Shown piece after piece: positions 32,935-44,890 of a DNA stretch of 64,000 nucleotides. Made by a program: the position numbers and the translations under genes. The stretch covers positions 8,416,501 through 8,480,500 of the forward strand of contig JAKSZT010054399.1 of the NCBI GenBank assembly GCA_026826555.1. Direction: 5' to 3'. Under the pieces are notes generated by a model that was not told the origin of the DNA, did not search any database, and worked only from the letters and a program-made list of their open reading frames with translations. This stretch comes from Tolypeutes matacus. Lineage: Eukaryota > Chordata > Mammalia > Cingulata > Chlamyphoridae. The first letter of the stretch is position 1; each line of letters begins with the position of its first letter.

Positions 32935-33430
32935 TGAAAGAAAAACAAAGCTACTACTAGTCTCCTCTCCCATATTTAAGCTCCCTTCTTTCTTACCAAC
33001 AGAACCCTGATATTTTTCTTCTTTCAGGGTAGCAATGTGCCCAGTTAAATAACTCTAATTTCCATTCTTTGTCACAGATAGGAGTTGCTATGTGGCACAA
33101 TTCTTGTACATAAGAAGTAAGCAGAACACTGCTAGTAATTTCTCAGAAAATTATATTTTTCTAATCTATTTCTCCTGACTGAATAGAGATGCAATGTCTG
33201 TGGGTACAACAGCCATCTTTTGACCATAAAGATCAAAGCCACAAGAAAATTGTGGCAGAGCAGTGAAACAAAAGGAGACCAAGTTCTTGATGGTGTCATG
33301 GAGTTGTGGTACCAGCTCTTCCAGATTTCTAGTCATATGAGACAAATACAATCTTATTTAGTTAAGCCACTCTATTCGCATCTCTGTTAGATGCAGCCAA
33401 ATACAGTCATTTGCTGATATAAGATATTAA
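32935..33430 (+). mobile_element. Second MLT1-like LTR
   Basis: The cues resemble another MaLR LTR group: TACCAACAGAACCCTGATAT, TGCCCAGTTAAATAACTC, GAATAGAGATGCAATGTCTG, ACAGCCATCTTTTGACCATA, TTGATGGTGTCATGGAG, and TTAGTTAAGCCACTC. It lies just downstream of the LTR at 32460-32889. Confidence 0.6.
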
Positions 33431-35958
33431 GAAGTTGAAGATAGTGGGTAGAATCCTTCAGTCAATGGTAATATCTTCTGTCTTGAAAGGCTTAGGCATG
33501 TATCTACATGAGGCCCAGACCAGAACAATTTTTGACTTCTCTTTCAGTGATAGGAATTTAATTATTTATCTGAGGAGCAAGATCATATGGAATTAGAACT
33601 TAAATTTCTGAACCCATACAACAGGTCAAATCTATAGAGATTCTTAATGAAGCTTCCACTGGCTGTTTCATTCAGGCTATACTAATACTAACTAAGCCTG
33701 GGGGATATATTCAACAATTAGACCACTATCTAATGTGGGTGTCCTCTTCTGTTCCCACCAGTGTGATTATTTACTGACCAAGAATGAGTTATGCTTCCTG
33801 CTAAGCCTGTTGTCAATTGTCCTTGGTATATTTATTATGTTATTTAATTACATAATACATAATACATAAAATAATGATGCATGACTGTGAAAGATTCAAT
33901 AATTGTGAGATGCTAAAGAATGTCACACAGGGTTTGGGCTGCAAAGCATTGTTAAAAATTTAGGAGAAAGCATCATAAAATTCAAGAAACATTTGCATTC
34001 GAATTGCTATGCAAGTGTCTTCATTCACATTCATCATTGTTCCAATTAAAACAAAAACTGGATGACGCAACTTGGGTGGTTTTTGTTAGAAAGGCCACAG
34101 GGAAATACAAAAGACTCCTATTAATCAACATACTTAAATAAAGGTCTTATCAAAATATTAGCAAATGAACGTGCATTTATATGCTATAGGATGAAATGAA
34201 AGGGCCAAAATATGTATGTTTTTCCTTTATTTTATGAGTTCCTACCTTAAGTGATTTTTTGATTAACCAACCAAATTTTAGTCCTGTTGGAGTGAAATAC
34301 AGATGGAGTTTCTATTATTCCATTATTTGAATCAGCATTTACTTAATTTCAACACTGAAATTTTTGACACAGCCAATGACAAAATCTAATCAGATATTTT
34401 AGTTCAATATGTTAATCATTTGTGAACACAAAATATGATTTAGGATCATGTGTGTTTTTATCTACATTTCCACTGTGCAATCTTTGACCACCAAGTTGTC
34501 TAAGAAGATATTGATACCTACAAACAGCAGCCATAAATCATAAACTAGATTTTCTGTAGACATTAACCCACAATGGCCTATATTCACTCATTATGAAAGA
34601 TAGTCCCTGAATATAAGCAAAGCACATTAATTCTTCTGGGCCAACAGGGCATTATTTGGTATCCTAAACCAATTTATACACCTGTATAGCACTAAGTTGC
34701 TCCCCTGCACCAAACAAAACCCCAAAGGGCTGAAAGTATTCATTATCTTCCAGAATGACAAACTGACATAAATGACTTATTTGATAAACACTTTCAACTT
34801 GAAAAGCAAAATGGCAAGTTGCAACAACAACAACAATAACAAAACAAACAAAAAAATACCTGCCTAATGGTACAGGTCCTAACTAGCTGAGTTTTGGCAA
34901 TTTCTTGCAGGGCTGCTATCTCAGAGCTGCAGAGTACTGACATTACCTACAAATTCAACAACAGCTGCAAAATGGCTGCGACTTACCATACTGGTGTAGA
35001 AATCCTTCCCACCTTGGCTCATTGTGGCAAGGTTGGGTCCAGTGATCATCACATCATTTAAATGCCTGCAATTTCTTTTAATTCTACCCCACTCCATTGG
35101 TCTCTCATGTGTTCAGTGTTGATGATAAGATTTAAAAAAGAAATCCAGACTCTTCTTCTAGATAACTTCTGTCCTCAATCAGCACTAGTCAAGTCGACAA
35201 AGAGTAAATATAAACCATATAGTTCTGGGGAACAATAGAAAATGATGTCTTGATAGACATACAGTGAAAGACTGAGTGTGTGTGTGTATGTGTGTGTGTA
35301 TTGTGGGGTTGGAAAGGATTAGTTCACAATCATTTTGCCCCTTTTACTGGTCTGGGAATATTTGGTTTATTGCCAAACCAACACATGATTTGATAAGGAT
35401 AGAAGCTTTTAAAAAGAAAAAAAGAAAGCACATACATAAAGTTAAAAGTTTCAGACAATGAAAATCCAAATTTTAGTTCTAATGGTGAGGGATTAATTTA
35501 GGTCCTGCAGAAAATCATATGAAATGGCTAGTGATTAAACTCTATTGAGAACTTTCAGTTGTTCTCCTACCTGGTATTCATATGCTAAGGGATTTCATTC
35601 TCTAGTAAAGCTAATTTAGAGAGAAATCTAAACATCTATGTCTTAAAACTTTTAATGCTCAAGAACTGATAAGATACGTTTTTGCAGAAATAGTTTTAAA
35701 ATGTAACTGTTGACTTAAACACTTTTCAACAACATTATATGTCACTGCTAATACTTTGGTTTCATAAGTTGAATAAATTTCCTGTGAGATTATTTTGATA
35801 GATGGCTTTTATATGTACACCATTACCTGAATTAGTATAAGATTTTATTGTGTTTATACGTGTGTAGACATTGTTAACCACTGGCTGTGTCAGTGGAATT
35901 TGGTATAATATTTTTTACAGGGAAATTTCTATCAAAGGATTTTTTTTTTTTTGTATAT
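33431..35958. other. Unique or unrecognised DNA; (TG)n at 35274-35300
   Basis: This 2.5-kb AT-rich stretch has no recognised repeat except a TG microsatellite at about 35274-35300, a CAA-rich run at about 34823-34858 and a T-run just before the next SINE. No convincing exon was found. Confidence 0.45.
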
Positions 35959-35969
35959 AAAAAAAGAGG

Positions 35970-36150
35970 TGGGAAGCGGCTGTGGCTCAATCAGTAGGGC
36001 TCCCGTTTACCATATGGGAGGCCCCGGGTTCGGTTCCCGGGGCCTCCTGGTGAAGGCAAGCCCGCCCACACGGCGTGGTTAGCTGACCCAGCGAGCACAA
36101 GCAGCAAGGGGGGGATAAATGAATAAATAAATAAAATCTTTAAAAAAAAA
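35970..36150 (+). mobile_element. DAS SINE (tRNA-Ala-derived), best-preserved copy
   Basis: The head GGGAAGCGGCTGTGGCTCAA contains the A box; the B box GGTTCGGTTCC is at 36027-36037. A tRNA-unrelated body (GTTAGCTGACCCAGCGAGCA) follows, then (AATA)n and a long A-tail. AAAAAAAGAGG flanks it on both sides (35959-35969 and 36151-36161). This family is the main reason for assigning the window to an armadillo-like xenarthran. Confidence 0.95.
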
Positions 36151-36161
36151 AAAAAAAGAGG

Positions 36162-36519
36162 AAAGAAAGCAAGATTAAAAACATTTTGCAAGGGAACCAG
36201 ATTATACTACAAGAAATCAGTTTTCCAAACATTCATGCCACCATAATGCATGAATACAGGAAATTAGCAAGCATATTTCCCAAGATAATTTCCTTGAAAC
36301 TAGAAACTTAGAAACAGCAATTAGTGTTATCTTATGTGAATCAATTTCTATCCTAATTTCATTTGAAAATATAAAAATTGCCTTCAATGGGTAGAATAGA
36401 TTAAGTATCAATAATATGTCTCATCACCAGTTGCTCATACTTAACCGGTTTTCAGCATTTTTGCCTATAGAAAAGTGGACCTGGGTGTTATAAGCAGTTA
36501 TAATCATGGGTTTGATATT
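36162..36519. other. Unassigned AT-rich DNA
   Basis: No repeat or gene was identified. Confidence 0.35.
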
Positions 36520-37103
36520 TGTAGCAGTTTGACATTATTTATGATTTCCAAAAATAGATATTGGATTATGCTTGTAATCTGGTCTGTTCCTCTGGGTCTA
36601 AATTATGATTAGGGCTTTGAGTGGGCCACGTCAGTAAGACGTTGAGTCCCCCCGCCCCTTGGTGGGTGGGGACTCAGAGATAAAACCACATGGTAGAGCA
36701 GAGGAGTGAGCTGGAATTTCAAGTTGGCGTTCTGATGCTGAGTTTTAATGCTGGAGCCTGGGGAAGTAAGCAAACAGAGGAGCTTGGTCGTGAGGAAGGA
36801 GAGAAGGCATCGGGAAAAGAGTTGAGCCATTTGCCTGATAGTCTACAGCTGGCCTCATGGTGAGAAGCAAGCTTGAACCCAGAGAGAAGCAAGCCCTGGG
36901 AAGAAAGGAACCCAGAAAGCCTGAACTCTTGGCAGATGTCGGCAGCCATCTTGCTCCAACACATGGCAACAAACTTTGGTGAGGGAAGTAACTTATGTTT
37001 TATGGCCTGGTAACTCTAAGCTTCTACCCCAAATAAATGCCCTTTATAAAAACCAACTGATTTCTGGTATTTTGCATTAGCATCCCTTTGGCTGACTAAA
37101 ACA
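36520..37103 (+). mobile_element. Solo LTR, xenarthran ERVL-type family
   Basis: This is the only plus-strand member of the family in the window. It runs from TGTAGCAGTTTGACATTATT to GGCTGACTAAAACA, with an AATAAA signal at 37032-37037 followed by TTTCTGGTATTTTGCATTAG. The flanks ATATT and ATAAT match at 4 of 5 bases. Short minus-strand frames at 36609-36972 are LTR sequence. Confidence 0.85.
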
Positions 37104-37559
37104 ATAATCTTTTCTTGTTCCCAGTATGTGGAGGATACTTAAAGCCATGAAAGTAAATGAAGTCTTCCAAAAAGAGAGTATAATGTGAAGATGAACAAAA
37201 GAGAACTTTAAGGAACGCCAAGAGGAGAATATAAGGTGTAAAAAAATCTGGATAATGCAGGATCTTGGAGGATAAGAGAAGGTTTTCAAAAAGGAGAAAG
37301 TGGTTCTCATCATGAAATGCTTCTTAGTCATCAAGTAATTTCTAAAGACTGAGCTATGCCCATAAGAACCAACCAAAATGAAGCCACCAGTGACCTTAGC
37401 AACCAAAAACTGAGTACAGCAGTGTAAGCTAAAGTCAGGTTGAAATGGAAAGACATTGTGTTTTTTTTTCCAGTGGGAGAAATTGAATATATTTAAATAT
37501 TAGGATCAAACAGAGGAGGGTTATAATGATATAGGAGAGAGGAGAAGAACCTGAAGTTG
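37104..37559. other. Unassigned DNA
   Basis: The minus-strand 109-codon frame at 37077-37406 overlaps the LTR end and shows no recognisable motif. No repeat was identified. Confidence 0.35.
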
Positions 37560-37980
37560 CAGTCCCTAGGTTTAGTAGCCATTCTCTACAATGGCCTTCA
37601 ATGACCTCTGCTTCTTAGCATTTATATCTTTATGTAGTCACCTCCACTTTACCAGGGTCCATCTGTGTAATGAATAGATTATGACAAAAGTAATGTTATG
37701 TCACTTCTGACATTAGGTTAAAAAAGACCCTGCACTTCTGTCCTGGTTACTCCCTCTTACAGATCACTCACTTTGGAGGAAACAGCTGCAATATGGCAAA
37801 GAAACTCAGGCATCCTATGGAGAACGGGAGGCCCTGAGCCAGAACCACCCAGTTAGGCCCCTTCTCATTTCCTGCCCTTCAAAAATTGTGAGATAATATA
37901 TGTTTGGTGTTCTAATGTGCTAAACTTTGAGGGATTTTGCTAATCTAATAATACAATAGAGAAGCAAGGCAAAGGAAAAT
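37560..37980 (+). mobile_element. MLT1-like MaLR LTR
   Basis: The 3' half fits MLT1: GAACCACCCAGTTAGGCCCC, TTTCCTGCCCTTCAAAAATT, GTGAGATAATATATGTTTG, and an ending like AATCTAATAATACA. The 5' half has AAAGTAATGTTATGTCACTT, where MLT1 has a GCAGAAGTGA..TATGTGACTT-like block. Confidence 0.6.
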
Positions 37981-38150
37981 AGATCCAGGTCTCAGGCAGT
38001 CTTCTAGGCTCTTCTCTGCTTGCTAGCTCCTGTATAAATTCCAAGTCTATGTAGATAATCCATCCAACAGCTTACACTTCAGTTTCTTGTTTAAGCTGCT
38101 CATGGCCAAGAACATCAGCTACTTCTTCAGCCATACTTTGTCATGCTGCT

Positions 38151-38745
38151 TGTATTAGTCTGCCAAAGGGTGCTGATGCAAAGTACCAGAAATCTGTTGG
38201 CTTTACAAAGGGGTATTTATTTGGAGTAAAAGCTTACAGTCCCAAGGCCATGGAAAGTCCAACTCAAGGTACCATAAGAGATATTTTCTCACCAAAGTCA
38301 GCTGCCACGTTTTGAAGCAAGGTGGCAGACAATTTCTGCATGGTCTCTCAGGACTTCCTATATCAGTCACTGGCATAGGCTCATTTCTTTCCGGGTCTTC
38401 TCAGCTGCTCAGCTGCTCTCTCCTCTTCAGCTGCAAACTATCAGGCACATGGCTTATCTCTCCCTTGGGGCCCCAGGATCAAACATGACAGAGCTCTCTC
38501 TCTCTTCTTGTGTCTTCTTGAATGTGTGCGCATTTATATCAGCCCACCAAGGGGGCAGGAACTCAACCTGAGTCATGCCCTACTGACGTGGTCAAATCAA
38601 AAGCCCTAAATTGATTTTATCAAGTAAACTTAAAACCTTTGAATTTAATACAATCAAAGGGTATCAACATCTAGAGGAATAGATTAGTTTACAAACATAA
38701 ACTTTCTCTTTTTGGGATTCATCAATAATCTCAAACTGCCATGGT
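38151..38745 (-). mobile_element. Solo LTR, xenarthran ERVL-type family
   Basis: It starts TGTATTAGTCTGCCAAAGGG and ends AATAATCTCAAACTGCCATG. All family landmarks are present, including GGGTATTTATTTGGAG and AAGCTTACAGTCCCAAGG. No clear target duplication was found. Confidence 0.85.
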
Positions 38746-39849
38746 GGTTCCACTGCTAAAATCAGCAGTTTGGACATCCCACTCCCAGGCTACCGATGGT
38801 AAAAGCGGGAAGGTGTAGTATTTTGTATGTGCAGATGACATGAACCTGCATGTTTTAATCAGCAGGTGCAGAAGTAAACTGGTGGTATTGGGGGTTGAGG
38901 AAGATGACCTACCACAGGTCAGTTTTGTAAGAATTAGAGTAACCTCTTGGGAGGGGGCAGAGAAAGAGGAATCCTTGTGGGAAAGACTGTTAGTCTGTTC
39001 AAGGAAGCTCTTCTTTTCTGAATTTGTGTCTAGCTCACTGCCCTAAATGGAAGAGGAGATAACTGGTGGCCAGAATGGCCCTACACAGTCCCCCAGAAAA
39101 TGGAGGGAATCTGCATTTCAGCCCTAGTGTAAACCATTCCCAACATGCCAGCTTGGATTAGGATAGTGGTTGAGAAGCTGTGGGTTCAAACAGGAAGCTG
39201 GAGAGAGTGTTGAGTAATGGGGTTGTATGAAAATAGTTCTTCCTGTGTTACCTCTGGCTTGTGCCTAGGGAAGGTAGCCAAATCCATTTGTAATGACTGG
39301 GAAATGTTCCTTCTGGGAGGGTGAGATTCATTGCTAATGATTTGGGGCTTGTAGCAGGCATACTCTTTGGCTCTGGATCACTGGAGTGAGTGCAATTCAG
39401 GAAAGAGTCAACACAGCTCTATACCAGTTATGACCTGTTAGATGCTATCATCTCTGATAATAAACCTACATTTATTTCAATGGAAATGAGGAACCTTTTA
39501 GATTTAAAGAATCTTCTCTGAGCTATGAACATTTTGCCTCATGGACTGTATGAAATGTTCAGGCTGAAATAATGCTGTGGCTTCTCTCAGGGTAGGAGGT
39601 TATCTGGGGAGATGCACCAAGAAGACTTGCCAGTTTTTCAAGTGATCATCATTTCTATGACCACGTGTTAAATTACTTATGGGACAGTAACTTAAAAAAC
39701 TTAACTCCATAGTCTCTATTCAGACATAATCAATTATTCCCCAGCTAAATCTTATTCTAAATATTGCTATTGTTATACCTCTTCCTGACTCGTTTTTGCA
39801 AGCTGTGGCATGTAAGGTATGTGAAAGCTGGGTTCATAGCTTGTTCCTT
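38746..39849. other. Unique DNA with slightly higher GC
   Basis: No repeat was recognised. A 68-codon frame at 38840-39046 lacks motifs. This could be ordinary intergenic or intronic sequence. Confidence 0.4.
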
Positions 39850-39930
39850 TATGCAGCACCAACCTAGTGCCTTGGAGAGGATAAACACTTCATAATGCTT
39901 TTTGAGTAAATGAAAGAATGAATGGGAGTA
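39850..39930 (+). mobile_element. LINE-2 or MIR 3' end fragment
   Basis: CACCAACCTAGTGCCTTGGA, then TTTTTGAGTAAATGAAAGAATG, corresponds to the …AGTGCCTGGCA….AATGAATGAATG ending of L2/MIR3. Confidence 0.5.
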
Positions 39931-40754
39931 GCTCGAGAAGACAGCAGGAATTTTTCATTTATCCTAGATCTTAAAATTTTTGTAACAACATCATTTTAAA
40001 AAGAATTTTCAAATAGTAAACCGAAAATCAGTACTACTGATAGTGCTACTATGTAACAATACAATTTAATATATTTATTACATTGATCACATCTATCATT
40101 TCAAAATAGCTTTATTATATTTTCAACCAAATTTCCTATGTCCACGATCATGAAACATTAAAGAAAGAAATGTGAATAATTTTCAGGAAACATTCTATTT
40201 TACATCATCCAAAGAAAGAATGAGGGTAAATGAGAGTATTTTAAAGGAAGAATAAAAAAGAACCCATTTTCAAATGTCTGTTATTTTTTTTTAATCTCTG
40301 CATAAAAGATTAACACCTTCATATATAACAGCTCATTTCTTTCCAATACCTGTTTCAAAAAAATTTCCTTTTTAAAAATATTTAGTTGACATCATTCGAA
40401 TGAAATAGCTGTTTTATTCCAGCAGTAACAAACATCCCTTCATCAAATCAATTTATCGTGGAGAGATGCTCAACTACATATACTCGTATTAGCCAAACAA
40501 ACAACATATAAAAGAAAGAATTGTGCTTATATTATGAAGATCTTAAAATGGCTAAGACCAGGAAAGATATTGAAAGATGCAATTATTTACTTCATTCTCT
40601 CCAGCAACTGTTTCATCTCTGAACCACCATGCCCCAAATGTTGGGCCCTCCAGTGCACACAGCAGCTCTTCCCCAATGCTCAGCACAAACCTAATACTGT
40701 TTATAGATGTATATATTCATATATATAGTTGATTTATGTGTGCATAAAAATTAT
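39931..40754. other. Unassigned AT-rich DNA
   Basis: No gene or repeat was identified. Confidence 0.35.
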
Positions 40755-40930
40755 ATATACATTTATTGAGAAATTACTCTGTGCTAGACATTTTATTAAG
40801 AACTGTACTACTTTACCTCCTTAGTCATCATACAAGAGAAAATGGTAGCTCCCAATAGCTAAGTAATTATGAGAAAATATGAATTCCTGAACTTAGATCA
40901 CATTCCAAGACTACAATGGTTAATAAGTGT
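40755..40930 (+). mobile_element. MIR SINE (degenerate)
   Basis: ACATTTATTGAGAAATTACT, CTGTGCTAGACATTTTATTA and TTTACCTCCTTAGTCATCAT follow the MIR order TTTATTGAGCACCTACTATG….CTCATTTAATCC. Confidence 0.6.
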
Positions 40931-42054
40931 GCTACACAAAGTAGTAGTCGCTCAAGAATAGTTTCCTGCATAAATAAATATTCAGATAAAAGAGAACATC
41001 CACTGACAAGAAACAACTTCCATGTCTATGGAGTGATGCGAGGAAGGAAATTGTATTTAAATTATATTTAATAATGTAATTATTAAGAACCATTACAACA
41101 GTTAACAAAAGAGTAGGATTGCAAATATATGAGATCCCGTATACTAGAAATATGCTGAAAAAACAAGGAACCATACAGTGTTGGTGACAATTATTACTGG
41201 GTAGAAATTGTTCATGATGGGTCTAAAGTTTTCTTTTCATTCTGATGCTGAAAAATACAAAAGCATAAAGGCAATTTGGGAGCCTCTGGGTGGCAAGGAA
41301 AAGAAATTGCTTAGAAAAAGCAGAAAATACATAAGTATTTTATGCAGAATGTTTTCTACTGTTTACAAAGTATGAAACAGAGTGGAGGTGTACAAGGCAG
41401 AGTATATTCAAATAAACAATCGCTTACCAGGAGGAATTGGTCATCCTCCTTAACGATATGGCAGATTTGAAACATCATAGATAATCTCTTCTCTTATGAC
41501 TCTTAAACTACTTTTTTACCCTTTAAAAGAATATCTTAACAGAATACATTCTGTTTGAAAGCAATCCTCAAATGTGCAGGGAAGAAAGCCTGGGTTAGAA
41601 AGCCCTGCTCTTACATAGGTCATCCCAGGATAGTTCCCTGCAGTGAGTGGACTTGCAGGCTGTAGTGTTAGAAGCTCACAATGGACTATATGGTCCACCC
41701 ACCACCTTATAAATCATGTCTGCAGAGAATTACAGGATTCTTGCTAACACAGGAAAGAACTCATATCCCCTAAATCATATTGGAGCTTTGTTCATGCCAG
41801 AAAATGCCACGTGGGAAAAGCTTTGGTATCTATCAGATTTTACATGACCACCAGATAAAGAAAAAGAATTAGGGATCAGAATCACTGGGGCTTTGTTTAC
41901 TGGGAAAATGAATGAATTTTCAAAGCAAATACCTTCAAATTAGGCGTAAGTACTAATCTCATGTGTAAGATCCACCAAAGCCCCAAGGAAATATTTTCCT
42001 GCAATTTTTCCCAAATTATAAAATTTAGGGAAGAATATTATATATATATATATA
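40931..42054. other. Unique or unrecognised DNA; (AT)n at 42040-42052
   Basis: No convincing gene or repeat was found apart from a short AT run. Confidence 0.4.
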
Positions 42055-42625
42055 AATTTCCACTTTATAAAACTTTACTAGAGAAGTAGTTTTTACAGAA
42101 AAATAACGCATAACATACAGAGTTTGTCTAACCCAATCCTCTGTTACTAACACCTTGCATTAATGTGGTACATTTATTACAATTGATGAAAAAATATCAT
42201 TATAATTTTACTATTAACTATAATCCATGGTTTACATAAGGGTCCACTGTTTGTGTTGCACAGTACTATGTTCTCTTTTTTAAATTTTTGGTCTGGTAAC
42301 ATATATACAAGCTAAATCTCCCCTTTTAAAACATTCAATTATATAATTCAGTGCAGTAAATTATGCTCACAGTGTTGTGCTACCATCACCATGCCATTAC
42401 CAAAACATTTTGATCATCCAAAATAGAAACTCTGTGCAATTTAATCATTAACTCTCCATTACTTTAAACCATATTTTCTTGTGTCTTACATATTTTGATT
42501 TTTAAACTTTATTATTATTTTTAAATTACTTTCTAATTTCTATTTGAGGTATTATTTTGCCTGTGGGTTATTTAAATGTGTTCCTTTAATTTCTGATTAT
42601 TTGGGAATTTTCTCATTAACTTTTT
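42055..42625 (-). mobile_element. L1 3' UTR fragment
   Basis: The cues AACACCTTGCATTAATGTGG, ACATTTATTACAATTGATGA, ACTATTAACTATAATCCATG and GTGTTGTGCTACCATCACCA parallel the minus-strand L1 tails at 61380-61830 and 20806-21038. The last part may be a different L1 piece. Confidence 0.65.
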
Positions 42626-42629
42626 TTTT

Positions 42630-42985
42630 TAATATTTTAAAAGATGCTTAGATTACATAAATGTTACACAAAAATTACGGAGATTCCCATGTTCCCCACC
42701 TTCCACACCTCCCACAACCTCCCACATAAACGTCTTTCATTAGTGTGGCACATCACCTGCAATGGATAGACACATCCCGGGGCTTTGCCACTAAGCATGG
42801 ACCATAGTTCACATTGTAGACCACACTCTCTCCCACACAGTTCTGCATGGTATATGCTGATGTAAAATGGCCTTTATCTGTCGTTGCAATGTCACTCAGG
42901 GTAATTCCCAAGTCCCGAAAAAGCAAGGAAGAATATTTTAACAGACCATTAAATTCCTGGGTTTGTATCCATGACACTACTATGT
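42630..42985 (-). mobile_element. L1 3' UTR end, 5'-truncated
   Basis: A T-run (A-tail) at about 42621-42630 precedes AGATGCTTAGATTACATAAA, GGAGATTCCCATGTTCCCCA and ATTAGTGTGGCACATCACC. It resembles the end of the plus-strand L1 at 3380-3640, for example its GTGGGAGAGAGTTTGAT block seen here antisense. Confidence 0.8.
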
Positions 42986-43158
42986 TTCCTTCCTTCCTTC
43001 CTTCCTTTCTTTCTTTTCCTTCCTTCTTTCTTTCCTGCCTTCCTTCCTTCCTTCCTTCCTTCCTTCCTTCCTTCCTTCCTTCTTTCTTTTTCTTTCGTTC
43101 GTTCTTTCTTTAATTCTTTTCTTTCTCTCTTTATTTCTCTTTCTTTTTCCTTTTTTAA
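42986..43158. repeat. (TTCC)n microsatellite
   Basis: The tract is pure or near-pure TTCC/TTTC throughout, lying exactly between two minus-strand L1 3' ends. On the minus strand it is (GGAA)n, directly following the L1 at 43159-44700. It probably grew from that element's A-tail. The Pro-Ser-Phe-Leu frames across it are artefacts. Confidence 0.9.
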
Positions 43159-44700
43159 AAAATTTATGTATTTTAAAGAAACTTTAGATTACATAAATGC
43201 TACATAAAAAATATAGGGGATTCCCATATGCCCCACTCCCTCCCCATCCCACACTTTCCCACATTAACAACATCCTTCATTAGTGTGTTACATTTGTTAC
43301 AATTGATAAACACATATTGAAGCTTTGCCACTAACCATGGATTATAGTTTACATTATAGTTTACACTCTGTCCCGTGCAATTTTGTAAGTTATGACAAAA
43401 TATATAAAGGCCTGTATCCATTATTGCAACATCATGCAGGACAGTTCCAATGTCCCAAAAATGCCCCCATATTACACATATTTTTCCCTCTCCCTCCTCT
43501 CAGAACCTTCAGTGGGCACTGCCTCCACATCAATAATAAAAGTTCTTCCATTGCTAGAATAGCAGTAAGTCTATAGTAGAATAGTAGTAAGTCTACTTTA
43601 GTCCATTATTCATTCCCCAATCTTGAGGATTTAGGGATGGTGATGCCCCCTCTGCCTCTAATTGAGAGGGGGCTTAGATCCAATGGGACAGATGGATGGA
43701 ATTCTCTTGCTTGCAGTTGCAGACTCTCTCAGTTCCTTGAGATGGGCATTGTCCATCATCATCACCTTGTTAGTTGTCCTGGGTGCGTCCAATGAACTAG
43801 AGAGTAGGTGCTGCAACTCTGCTAAGATTCAGGTCCAACTGGCACATGGATGGACCAAAGATTTAAGTCTCTTAGACATACACCTATCAAATAGTACTAA
43901 CTATAGGTTCAAACTGGGGAGCAAAGTTCCAAGGTAAGGTCCACTGGCAGGGTGCCAAACTCTTGAGCTGTCTGCCCTGTCTGTAGTGTCTGGATGTCTC
44001 TAGAGCCCTCAGGAGCCCTGCTATTTGAGGCAATATTTACTGTGGCAGTCAATGAGATCCTGCTGAGATGTGTATAAGTGTAACATCTCCCAACTCACTT
44101 TGAAATCTCTTAGCCATAAGAACTGATTTGTATTTACCATTTTCCCCTTATGATCAAGTTCTTTTTCCAGGTGCATTGCTAGTTTGTGCTTGGTAATAAT
44201 ACCTCAGTGTCAGGGAGGCTCATCCCTGGGAGTCATGTCCCAAGAGGGAAGGTAGTGCATTTATATTCTGAGTTTGTCTTAAAGAAAGGCCACATTTGAG
44301 CAATAAGGAGGCTTTCCCATTTGAGCAAAAAGAAGACTTTCAGGAGGTAACTTGTAGGAAACATATAATAATAGACTACGTTTCCATTTCAAAAGAAGAG
44401 GTTCATAAGTACAATCATCAATATCAAGGGCCTGGCTCAATGGCCCATCCTCCTTCACTAGGCACTGCCCTTGTACTCAGGGGATTCTTGCTGTCCCATT
44501 AGAAAATGTAGCAGAATTCTCCAGGATGGGATTTCAATATTCTTTTGGTTATTGTGTGGCTCTCCACTCACTGTGACAATGCCTCATGAACACTAGGACA
44601 CATTCATATACCTTAAAGGCATGCCCCACATGAACCTCCTCCCATGCATCCCCCCATCATCGACACCCCACACCAATATTCTTCCCCTGCCACAGTTGCG
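43159..44700 (-). mobile_element. Xenarthran L1 3' UTR, nearly complete
   Basis: This is about 1.5 kb of L1 3' UTR. On the minus strand it goes through the GCTCAAATGTGGCC region, GGGACATGACTCCCAGGGAT, TTCTTATGGCTAAGAGATTT, a CAGGGCTCCTGAGGGCTC block and finally the ATGTAGCATTTATGTAATCT tail. It follows the same order as plus-strand 1080-1240 and 2560-3650. No ORF2 is attached, so it is 5'-truncated. Confidence 0.85.
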
Positions 44701-44890
44701 ACCCTTCTTTGATCCAAAATTCTTCAAAGATGAAGCCAAGAAAATAACCAAAGAAAATTAAATAATAAGGCTACTTTTAAAAATAACATATAAAATACAA
44801 AAAGATTTAAAAAAATAAAAAATAAAAGAATTTTAAATAATAAAAACTTTCTTAGAAAACATGTCTTTCATCACTGTAAGATTTGTTGTC
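44701..44890. other. A-rich DNA between L1 pieces
   Basis: An A-rich stretch with AATAAAA and TAAAAATA runs, probably decayed L1 sequence. Nothing else is seen. Confidence 0.4.

Noticed and set aside
42847..43207. Plus-strand frames with Pro-Ser-Phe-Leu repeats
   Set aside because: They are translations of the TTCC microsatellite.
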